From DATIJJ01 sp964612855 (GTDB taxonomy: Bacteria; Pseudomonadota; Gammaproteobacteria; DSM-16500): a DNA stretch of 5,754 bases. The translations under genes and the position numbers were made by a program. This document shows, piece after piece, positions 1-4,556 of this stretch. The notes beneath the pieces were generated by a model. That model searched no databases, was not told where the DNA came from, and was given only the letters and a program-made list of their open reading frames with translations. How positions within the stretch are numbered: the stretch's first letter is position 1; the number at the start of each line of letters is the position of its first letter. The stretch spans positions 1-5,754 of the forward strand of contig CAZTDR010000108.1 of the NCBI GenBank assembly GCA_964612855.1, read 5' to 3'.

Positions 1-240
1 AAGTCCCGTCTGCTTTATTTATTGCATTCAACCCTTCCGGACGAATTTTCTCGCGCAATGTTGCATCGTCTTTTAGTAACTGCCGCCCTTCTGGAGTGCG
101 TGCCAACCAAAAAACTGCCGAAGTCCCGTCTGCTTCATTTATTGCATTCAACCCTTCCGGACGAATTTTCTCGCGTAATGTTGCATCGTCTTTTAGTAAC
201 TGCCGCCCTTCTGGAGTACGTGCCAACCAAAAAACTGCCG
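1..240. repeat. Two adjacent copies of a 120-bp in-frame tandem repeat
   Basis: Positions 1-120 and 121-240 are the same sequence except at three sites (16/136, 56/176, 98/218). The period is 40 codons in the minus-strand U-box gene. Two differences are synonymous; the third (16/136) changes Glu to Lys in the INEADGT/INKADGT segment. The unit immediately upstream in the protein (residues about 131-142, SANQFNSIDINGT) shares only the terminal NGT-like join, so the array begins near 241. Further copies may continue beyond the left edge. Confidence 0.97.
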
Positions 241-667
241 AAGTTCCATTAATATCAATGGAATTAAATTGATTTGCGGATTTTTTGAGTAAAACAAGGA
301 GCTTATTTTGTTTTACTATATTTTTGGCAATAAGCACTTCGCGCAAAAAATCAGGATAAAAGTAATGCTCGGAATATAACTCAGGATGGTTTTCCAATAC
401 GTCACCCATCAACGTTTGGAATAGCTGTGGTATCTCAGATAACCCTTTAATCTCAGCTCTACAACAAGGACAATTAGAACCATTTCTTTGTATATTTTCT
501 TTGATGGCTCTCCGTTCAAACATATGGCCACAAGGATCGGTGTTAACGGGATCAAGAAAAAATGACAAAGTAATAGGACAAAATAAATCGCTTATTTTCA
601 GTGAGCCATAAATTTTTATATTTTTTATACCCTCTATATCTATTTTGCTTTCACTTCCACTTAGCAA
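1..667 (-). CDS. U-box domain protein with C-terminal 40-residue tandem repeats (partial, runs off left edge), putative E3 ubiquitin ligase effector
   Basis: Reading the minus strand from TTG 667 gives 222 residues with no stop before the window edge. Residues about 26-82 form a U-box/RING-like fold: FCPIT (29-33), DPVNTDPCGHMFERRAI (39-55) and CPCCR (66-70). The zinc-ligand set is incomplete for a RING (C30 lacks its partner two residues on), which favours a U-box. U-box proteins are E3 ligases that bind E2 enzymes; in bacteria they are typically effectors acting in the eukaryotic host cell, as with LubX of Legionella. A helical, charged linker follows (about 83-140). From residue 143 come two copies of a 40-residue unit beginning SAVFWLARTPEGRQLL and ending PEGLNAIN(E/K)ADGT; more may lie outside the window. 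Start choice: an in-frame TGA lies 12 bp upstream, GAGGGG sits just before the TTG, and the first in-frame ATG (codon 49) would delete half the U-box. No signal peptide is seen. U-box call firm; effector role and secretion route inferred. Confidence 0.82.
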   Translation of the reverse strand, partial: MLSGSESKIDIEGIKNIKIYGSLKISDLFCPITLSFFLDPVNTDPCGHMFERRAIKENIQRNGSNCPCCRAEIKGLSEIPQLFQTLMGDVLENHPELYSEHYFYPDFLREVLIAKNIVKQNKLLVLLKKSANQFNSIDINGTSAVFWLARTPEGRQLLKDDATLREKIRPEGLNAINEADGTSAVFWLARTPEGRQLLKDDATLREKIRPEGLNAINKADGT

Positions 668-680
668 TTTAACCCCTCAG
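668..680 (-). promoter_or_regulatory. Ribosome binding site fixing a TTG start for the U-box gene
   Basis: On the minus strand the sequence reads CTGAGGGGTTAAA directly before TTG 667. GAGG is a strong Shine-Dalgarno core at 7-nt spacing. The upstream in-frame TGA overlaps this block, so no earlier start is possible in this frame. The part GGGGTTAAA recurs exactly in front of the gene at 4243. Confidence 0.75.
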
Positions 681-722
681 AAAATTTTTATTTTTAATGT
701 GTTCAATTTTAATCCGTTTTTT

Positions 723-751
723 ATTAAAAAACAACGTTTCGGATTTGTCAA
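723..751 (-). promoter_or_regulatory. Sigma-70 type promoter for the U-box gene, overlapped by a 17-bp palindrome
   Basis: On the minus strand a perfect -35 TTGACA (751-746) is followed after exactly 17 bp by TTTAAT (728-723), five of six matches to the -10 consensus. Transcription would start near 716, giving a leader of about 50 nt before TTG 667. A perfect palindrome, GTTTTTTATTAAAAAAC (716-732), covers the -10 box and predicted start, where a repressor could act. It is A/T-run based, so it may also be incidental. Confidence 0.7.
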
Positions 752-768
752 AACTGAGTCCCAAATGA

Positions 769-972
769 GGCTGTTGCAATAAAGCTTAGTATAATGCGGT
801 TCATTTTCTAGCCAAATGGAAGTCGTTATGAATTGCCCTGACTGCAAATCAAAAGATATAAGGCGTTGCCAGGAAAAAAACAGATTTGGGTTATAAGCAA
901 TATTGCTGCCGTTCTTGCAGTAAACAATATAAAGAACGGACAAGCACAGCTTTGAATTACATTCATTATTAA
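769..972 (+). pseudogene. Remnant of an IS6-like transposase: end sequence plus N-terminal zinc ribbon, frameshifted
   Basis: GGCTGTTGCAAT at 769-780 resembles the terminal inverted repeat of IS6-family elements (IS26-type GGCACTGTTGCAAA, from memory). ATG 828 then reads MNCPDCKSKDIRRC and hits TAA at 894. Shifting one base near the GGG at 888-890 restores the family pattern in frame 889-969: GYKQY, CCRSCSKQYKERTSTA, LNYIHY, then TAA at 970. Two CxxC pairs (834/843 and 907/916) make a zinc ribbon of the kind found at the start of some IS6-like and IS1-like transposases. The catalytic DDE domain is absent; the sequence switches abruptly to IS66 coding near 970. The element is dead. The transposase zinc ribbon is fairly secure; the exact family is not. 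Confidence 0.6.
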
Positions 973-973
973 A

Positions 974-1526
974 GAAGAAGATAAAGTATGTGATTGCGGC
1001 ACTGCTTTATTGCGCATAGGCGAAGAAATTACCGAGCAATTAAAGTTTATTCCAGCATCACTTTCAGTTGTGCAGCATGTTCGTCCCAAATATGCCTGCA
1101 AACCTTGCCAGGAAACTGTTCTCATTGCACCGATGTCCATTTTATTGCTGCCAAAATCAAATGCAACGCCTGAGCTTGTAGCACACACAATTGTTGCAAA
1201 ATAGGCAGATGCCATCCCGCTTTATCGGCAATCCAAAATTTGGAACCGCGCAGTTATTGATGTAGCCAGGTCAACTTATGTAGTTGGCTCATTCAGACGG
1301 CTGAATTATGTGAACCGTTAGTCACTCTATCTCACAAAGACATGCTTCTGAGAGATTATATTCAAGCAGATGAAGCCCGATTCAAGTATTAAGAGAGCCC
1401 GGCAGGAAAGACACCAGCCAATTTTAACTTTGGGTCTACCGAAGTGAAAATACGGTTATCTTTGATTATCAACAAACGCGCCGGATAACATGCCAAGCAA
1501 TTTCTACACGATTTTAAAGGTTATTT
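974..1526 (+). pseudogene. tnpC: IS66-family transposase (TnpC) internal fragment, multiply broken
   Basis: Translation across three frames recovers the middle of an IS66 TnpC. Frame 974-1275 has the zf-IS66 finger (CDCG at 989-1000, then VRPKYAC and CKPC), GEEITEQL, and an internal TAG at 1202 where the family has a Tyr codon. After a one-base loss near 1276 the next frame carries LCSWLIQTAELCEPLV and YIQADEARF; the Asp at 1369-1371 is the expected first catalytic Asp of the DDE triad. A second shift near 1389 gives LREPGRKDTSQ, a TAA at 1425, and LWVYRSENTVIFDYQQT. A third shift near 1480 gives HAKQFLHDFKGYL. Homology stops about 1526, just before the second catalytic Asp should appear. About 185 of the roughly 500 family residues remain. 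No IS66 ends or TnpA/TnpB genes are visible. Confidence 0.88.
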
Positions 1527-1646
1527 GATACGCACCACCTCATCTCTCCATTCCCAAAGCGTTTTACCAAGTGTTGCTAATCGTTTAAAAGGACTCTCCC
1601 TGAGAGCCATAATCATTTTTAAAAATAGAGGAATAACTTCTCTCAT
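1521..1646 (-). pseudogene. C-terminal fragment of an ISL3-like transposase (41 codons)
   Basis: ATG 1646 to TAA 1521 on the minus strand encodes 41 residues containing MIMALRE followed by SPFKRLATLGKTLWEWRDEV. The pattern sP-x2-L-x2-LG-x-TL-x2-W-x2-E(I/V) resembles the segment just before the conserved TNGITEGF-like motif of ISL3-family transposases (recalled, not searched). That motif is missing: the frame ends two residues later, where IS66 sequence on the other strand begins. The ATG is probably an ordinary internal codon; an in-frame TAA (1649-1647) directly precedes it. Treat as a truncated remnant, not a functional small gene. Confidence 0.5.
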
Positions 1647-1757
1647 TTATTCTTTTATAATGAGTTTAATTTTATTGAAACGTGTCCAAACCCAAATACC
1701 AAAACCTATAAGGCACCACAAAATTGTAGACATAATGATGGGAAAGACAACCTGGTT
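1647..1757 (-). pseudogene. Tail of an unidentified membrane protein fused in frame behind integrase debris
   Basis: Directly continuing the integrase frame, codons 1757-1650 read NQVVFPIIMSTILWCLIGF, then GIWVWTRFNKIKLIIKE and stop at 1649-1647. This is one strongly hydrophobic, Trp-rich transmembrane segment followed by a lysine-rich tail, the usual look of the C terminus of a polytopic inner-membrane protein such as a transporter. It does not continue the integrase fold, so a deletion or insertion junction lies near 1745-1760. The parent protein cannot be named from one helix. Confidence 0.4.
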
Positions 1758-1952
1758 CCATTTTAGGGTCGTCGCTTCTTGACGACGAAGACCCGTAAAT
1801 AGCAATAATAGAAAATAATCTCATAAGATTTCATTTTTTAAATGAGAAACGTTTTGATACCACAGTGCCAAATCGTGCGGCTTGATACGACTTTAGCGTC
1901 GTTCAATTCGATACCAGGCACTGCAAAAGCCATGGTTGATAATATTTTCCAT
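1758..1952 (-). pseudogene. Tyrosine recombinase (phage-type integrase) fragment with two internal stops
   Basis: The minus-strand frame reads SAWYRIERR-stop-SRIKPHDLALWYQNVSHL, then KNEIL-stop and DYFLLLLFTGLRRQEATTL followed by KW. GLRRQE is the box I motif (G-x-R-x-x-E) of tyrosine recombinases; the catalytic Arg codon is at 1787-1785. The stops are TAA 1895-1893 and TGA 1823-1821, the latter where the family usually has Arg before DYF. Box II (H-x-x-R) and the nucleophilic Tyr are absent, and the core-binding N-terminal domain is largely gone. The enzyme would have integrated a phage or island at an attachment site; now it is debris. No tRNA gene or att-like repeat is visible nearby. Confidence 0.8.
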
Positions 1953-2225
1953 TTATTTAAATCTTAAATCTGAAAGTAAATCAGGTTTCTTTTTATCACC
2001 TAAGATTTCTTTTTTAAATTTTTACAAAACTCGCGACTCATCAGTTTGGTTAAGAGCAAAGAAAGTATTTGCAAATTTCTGACGATGCTCTGTTTTAACC
2101 AAACCCTGTTGAATTTGGCATGCTGCTCTTCTTTGAAATATTTAGTGTTCCAATTATACACTACGTGGCAAGTTTTGCTGTTTAGGCAAATAATCAGGAA
2201 GTGTCTGGCTTAAAATCTGCTGTTG
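1953..2225 (-). pseudogene. Unrecognised degraded coding sequence
   Basis: One minus-strand frame holds protein-like sequence broken by stops: ILSQTLPDYLPKQQNLPRSV, stops at 2156-2154 and 2144-2142, then IFQRRAACQIQQGLVKTEH and RQKFANTFFALNQTDESRVL, a TAA at 2024-2022, and KFKKEILGDKKKPDLLSDLR, FK and TAA at 1955-1953. The stretches look soluble, helical and lysine-rich, unlike random translation of AT-rich DNA. Just upstream, another frame (about 2253-2195) offers VTSELIEKIATADFKPDTS, suggesting an additional frameshift. No start codon or ribosome binding site can be assigned. I do not recognise the family. Confidence 0.4.
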
Positions 2226-2290
2226 CTATCTTTTCAATCAACTCCGATGTAACTTGGATTTACAGACTTAATACAAAAGCTGTCTCAAAA

Positions 2291-2304
2291 TGAGGACACG
2301 CCCT
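2291..2304 (-). repeat. Solo copy of the palindromic element's terminal sequence
   Basis: TGAGGACACGCCCT here is identical to the inner-to-outer end of the element at 5579-5592 and the reverse complement of 5431-5444. It is followed by TA, as at the other two ends. No matching opposite end lies within the neighbouring sequence, so this is a decayed copy, or the terminus of a related insertion sequence whose body is gone. Confidence 0.65.
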
Positions 2305-2312
2305 ACATTTAT

Positions 2313-2332
2313 CGGGGGCAACGATGCCCCCG
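2313..2332. repeat. GC-rich perfect hairpin downstream of the 427-residue gene
   Basis: CGGGGGCA (2313-2320), loop ACGA, TGCCCCCG (2325-2332) forms an uninterrupted 8-bp stem in otherwise AT-rich DNA. It lies 20 bp past the stop of the minus-strand gene at 2352. On the minus strand it is followed by GATAAATG rather than a T run, so it is not a canonical terminator for that gene, although it could stop or protect the transcript. The plus-strand side is followed by TTGATTTTT. It may instead be a REP-like intergenic repeat. Confidence 0.55.
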
Positions 2333-2351
2333 TTGATTTTTCATATTCGCG

Positions 2352-3635
2352 TTACTTGGGCTTAAAACTTGAAAATAGGTTATTTACCTTTTCAGCTGGT
2401 TTTGCGATTCCTTTTGCGTAGCGTGCGTAATAAGATGTCTGAAATTGCATTAATTTACTTTGACTCAGTGTTTTAACAGTTTCCATATAATCTTTAGAGG
2501 CTGATTTTGTTACCGCTTTAAAATTAGCTTCATAAACTTCTTGTAATAACTTTATATGCTTTTGTTCGGTGCCCGATCTCTCTGCGTGGCTAGTCGATGT
2601 GTTTTTATTCAGGAAGAAAAGAAAATAAGCGTTATTTTTTCTGGTGAAGTAGTAGCTTTTACCGTTAACTCCTTTATAAATTTCCTCATAGGTTGCTTCG
2701 AGCAGCTTTAAAGTTAAGACAGCACGATGAAAATTATCTGATCTTGGTTCCTGCAGTAACAACGCTGAAACAGCTTTATTGATCTCCACTTTAATGTCTT
2801 GAGGGCTTTTCACTACTTTAGCTCGTGCGGAATTACCACAGCGATGATCACTGATAAAGATAGCCAGTTGTGTCGCCTCATTTTTTAATAAGGTTTCTTT
2901 TAAATTAACTTTGGGTTCTGAAATGGCTACTGGAACTTCTTTTTTAACACTTAAACCAGAAATACCAAGAGAAAGATCTTGCTGAGCGCTTGATGTTTTT
3001 GGCAATACCACGGATTGTAAAACAGCTTTTTCTTGCGATGAAGCTATCGACAAAGGTGACTCGCTATTCGTTTGCTGAGCGTTCGATGTTTTAGGGGACG
3101 CTATGGGCTGTAAACTAGCGTTTGCTTCCGCCGAAGCTAGCAGCGGAGGTGACTCATTATGAATGGATGGAGGCAATTCAATAGCAGGAGAAATAATAGA
3201 CTTAGAAGGTGCGCTGATGGAACGCGCATCAAGTTTCTGTTGCGGGACACTTTCTTTCCAATAATTTGCAAAAGCGAGGATCAAGCGAAAGGAATCAGTA
3301 TCGGAATATGCTATAAGGTATTTATTGTTCCGACTTATATCAAGACAACCCCATGCGTTCAATTGTGCAGGTTGACGCACCTTCTTCTGCGCGTTTCTTA
3401 ATTTTGTATTAATTGTATCCCGAAAAATTTGGCGGTAGTGTGCCTTTTTACCGAGATTGCGCTCCGTCGCAGGAATATCTAAAGCTACCGATTCTTCTTC
3501 AACCTTCCAGTCTTGATTATCAAATATGGACTTTAAACAGTCTGCCACTAGCTGCAATTTCTCTCGCTTGCTCATAGAAGCTGTAGCTTTAAGCTCATCA
3601 CTTTGTAAAAACCCCTGATTTCGTTGCGATTGCAT
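2352..3635 (-). CDS. Protein of unknown function, 427 residues, with internally repeated Ser/Pro/Ala-rich linker
   Basis: I do not recognise this protein. It has no signal peptide or transmembrane segment and is rich in Lys, Ser and Ala. Three parts are visible. Residues about 22-128 form a folded N-terminal region (KREKLQLVADCLKSIF, WGCLDISRNNKYLIAYSDTD). Residues about 138-225 are a disordered linker holding two approximate copies of a 31-residue unit, ESPPLLASAEANASLQ through PKTSNAQQ (161-188) and ESPLSIASSQEKAVLQ through PKTSSAQQ (192-219). Residues about 245-427 are a mostly helical C-terminal domain with an aromatic patch (GKSYYFTRKNNAYFLFFLNK, 325-344). ATG 3635 has GAGG seven bases upstream and no better rival. 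The gene stands alone. Unknown fold, cytosolic look, long low-complexity linker and neighbourhood would fit a translocated effector, but no secretion signal can be confirmed. Confidence 0.88.
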   Translation of the reverse strand: MQSQRNQGFLQSDELKATASMSKREKLQLVADCLKSIFDNQDWKVEEESVALDIPATERNLGKKAHYRQIFRDTINTKLRNAQKKVRQPAQLNAWGCLDISRNNKYLIAYSDTDSFRLILAFANYWKESVPQQKLDARSISAPSKSIISPAIELPPSIHNESPPLLASAEANASLQPIASPKTSNAQQTNSESPLSIASSQEKAVLQSVVLPKTSSAQQDLSLGISGLSVKKEVPVAISEPKVNLKETLLKNEATQLAIFISDHRCGNSARAKVVKSPQDIKVEINKAVSALLLQEPRSDNFHRAVLTLKLLEATYEEIYKGVNGKSYYFTRKNNAYFLFFLNKNTSTSHAERSGTEQKHIKLLQEVYEANFKAVTKSASKDYMETVKTLSQSKLMQFQTSYYARYAKGIAKPAEKVNNLFSSFKPK

Positions 3636-3768
3636 ATTTTAACCTCGTTTTTTAATTGTTTAGGAATAATACTGTTCAAAAATTAAGGCTTGCTTAAAAC
3701 CAAGCAAAAAACTAAGCAAAAAAAGAGGGATTTTCTCTGGGAGGACAAAAATTTTAGCAATATTGCCA

Positions 3769-3817
3769 GGCACGGCACGCCGTGCCCCTACGTTCGGTGA
3801 TCAATGTCCGCCCCTAC
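3769..3817. repeat. GC-rich intergenic repeat with hairpin and paired GCCCCTAC motifs
   Basis: The 215-bp gap between the genes at 3635 and 3851 is AT-rich except here. GGCACGGC (3769-3776), AC, GCCGTGCC (3779-3786) is a perfect 8-bp stem. GCCCCTAC occurs twice as a direct repeat, at 3784-3791 and 3810-3817. This composition jump and layout resemble dispersed REP-type repeats. It sits 34 bp beyond the stop of the minus-strand gene at 3851 and may contribute to ending its transcript, but no T run follows on that strand. I see no gene in the rest of the gap. Confidence 0.6.
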
Positions 3818-3850
3818 AAAAAGCATCTTGGTCTTTCAGAAAAAATGGTT

Positions 3851-4243
3851 TTAATCAGCAGTACAAGTTAAAGAGCCATTAGTGCTAATCACATTTACCA
3901 TAAAGCTATCCGGAAGCTGGATAACATTTAATTTACAATTCACCATAGATGTAAAATGCGCATCTTTGCAATTAGACTTCAATTGGAGCTGTACACCACC
4001 CAATACATAATCTGGAAAATTATTCGTATCATTAATATGTCCTATTTGATACGTTGATTTAGAAACAAACGGTAAATTATTAACATTCCAAGTCGGATGT
4101 GCTTCGGGACCATATTTAATAGAGACTTGACCACAATAGGCAGTTTGATTTTGAATGTTCACCGCGGTATCCGCATAAGCTTGTGTTGCTACAATCAGGC
4201 CGGAAATTGCACAAAAAGCGAAAAAAAATTTTTGCATTTTCAT
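3851..4243 (-). CDS. Small secreted protein of unknown function with four mature cysteines
   Basis: The 130-residue product begins with a textbook Sec signal: MKMQK, hydrophobic core FFFAFCAISGLIVATQ, and an AYA cleavage site after residue 24. The mature part of about 106 residues is hydrophilic, rich in Asn, Thr and Val, with no further membrane segment, so it should be periplasmic or exported. It has four Cys (37, 92, 103, 127), enough for two disulfides, and alternating beta-like stretches (VQLQLKS, VNCKLNVIQL, SFMVNVIS), suggesting a small beta-sandwich. I cannot name a family. ATG 4243 is preceded by AAAGGGGTTAAACG, a good ribosome site; Met3 is an alternative but spaces worse. It is divergent from the outer-membrane protein gene at 4557 with about 310 bp between them, so shared control is possible but unproven. 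Confidence 0.85.
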   Translation of the reverse strand: MKMQKFFFAFCAISGLIVATQAYADTAVNIQNQTAYCGQVSIKYGPEAHPTWNVNNLPFVSKSTYQIGHINDTNNFPDYVLGGVQLQLKSNCKDAHFTSMVNCKLNVIQLPDSFMVNVISTNGSLTCTAD

Positions 4244-4292
4244 CGTTTAACCCCTTTAATTTCTTTATTTACTAACTTTTTTTACTATTTCT

Positions 4293-4303
4293 AATATATA
4301 CCA
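4293..4303 (-). promoter_or_regulatory. Tentative extended -10 element for the secreted-protein gene
   Basis: Minus strand TGGTATATATT provides a TGn-extended -10 (TATATA/TATATT) about 50 bp before ATG 4243. No convincing -35 lies 16-18 bp upstream, so this would depend on the extended -10 contact. The region is so AT-rich that a chance match is quite possible. Confidence 0.3.
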
Positions 4304-4312
4304 TATCTAAAT

Positions 4313-4434
4313 GAATAACATTCTGATATTCTCCTCTTTGTGTTAACCCGGGGTGTGATGGGTATTCCTTACTAACAAACCCTAGGTCATCACGAAGAAA
4401 TTATAATAAAAATGTTATTCTATTATTAAATTTC
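4313..4434. promoter_or_regulatory. Inverted-repeat motifs in the divergent intergenic region
   Basis: The 4244-4556 gap holds no gene. GAATAACATT (4313-4322) and AATGTTATTC (4411-4420) are a perfect 10-bp inverted pair 88 bp apart. The second copy is the loop of a larger imperfect dyad, GAAATTATAATA (4397-4408) against TATTATTAAATTTC (4421-4434). A further pair, GTGATG (4355-4360) and CATCAC (4388-4393), lies between. Such paired sites could be operators controlling both divergent genes, but AT-rich sequence produces dyads easily. Confidence 0.3.
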
Positions 4435-4445
4435 GTTAAAAAAAC

Positions 4446-4474
4446 TTGCTCAATAGCAAATATTGAAATAAATT
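4446..4474 (+). promoter_or_regulatory. Candidate promoter of the outer-membrane protein gene
   Basis: TTGCTC (4446-4451), a 17-bp spacer and TAAATT (4469-4474) is the best-spaced sigma-70 pair upstream of ATG 4557. It matches the -35 in three positions and the -10 in four, so it is weak on paper for a gene expected to be well expressed. The implied leader is about 75 nt. No riboswitch-like structure is apparent in it. Confidence 0.35.
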
Positions 4475-4542
4475 AGTGTCTTGAACCTCTTTGATACGAT
4501 CCGCGTTAATCAAGATGAGGAACAAACTTAGTTATCAAATAT

Positions 4543-4548
4543 AAGGAG
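4543..4548 (+). promoter_or_regulatory. Ribosome binding site choosing ATG 4557 over TTG 4554
   Basis: AAGGAG lies 8 nt before ATG 4557 and only 5 nt before the adjacent in-frame TTG at 4554. Spacing and codon strength both favour ATG, so the protein starts MKKQLRLS rather than with an extra Met. Confidence 0.8.
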
Positions 4549-4556
4549 ATATATTG

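Noticed and set aside
1..240. CRISPR array or other spaced repeat
   Set aside because: The copies are directly adjacent with no unique spacers and keep a protein reading frame; this is a coding tandem repeat.
22..252. Plus-strand open frame of 76 codons with an internal repeated peptide
   Set aside because: It lies antisense to the 120-bp tandem repeat of the U-box gene; the peptide repeat is a by-product of that duplication and there is no ribosome site.
677..943. Minus-strand open frame of 88 codons upstream of the U-box gene
   Set aside because: It is the antisense of the zinc-ribbon transposase remnant and the leader region; no ribosome site and an atypical composition.
826..1215. Minus-strand open frame of 129 codons
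   Set aside because: It is antisense to the IS6-like and IS66 coding remnants, whose plus-strand translation matches known families.
1525..1782. Plus-strand open frame of 85 codons
   Set aside because: Minus-strand translation of the same DNA gives ISL3-like and integrase sequence, so this frame is a shadow.
2313..2332. Classical intrinsic terminator for the 427-residue gene
   Set aside because: The stem is good, but the minus-strand side lacks a T run (GATAAATG follows), so it was recorded as a hairpin repeat only.
3159..3401. Plus-strand open frame of 80 codons inside the 427-residue gene
   Set aside because: Fully antisense to a well-supported gene, with no ribosome site or recognisable motif.
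3656..3720. Sigma-70 promoter of the 427-residue gene
   Set aside because: TTGAAC and several AT hexamers occur, but none pair with correct spacing and a reasonable -10.
4097..4294. Plus-strand open frame of 65 codons
   Set aside because: Antisense to the signal peptide and N-terminal half of the secreted protein, running into its AT-rich leader.
4554..4556. TTG as start of the outer-membrane protein
   Set aside because: The adjacent ATG at 4557 has better spacing from AAGGAG and gives a standard MKK signal peptide.
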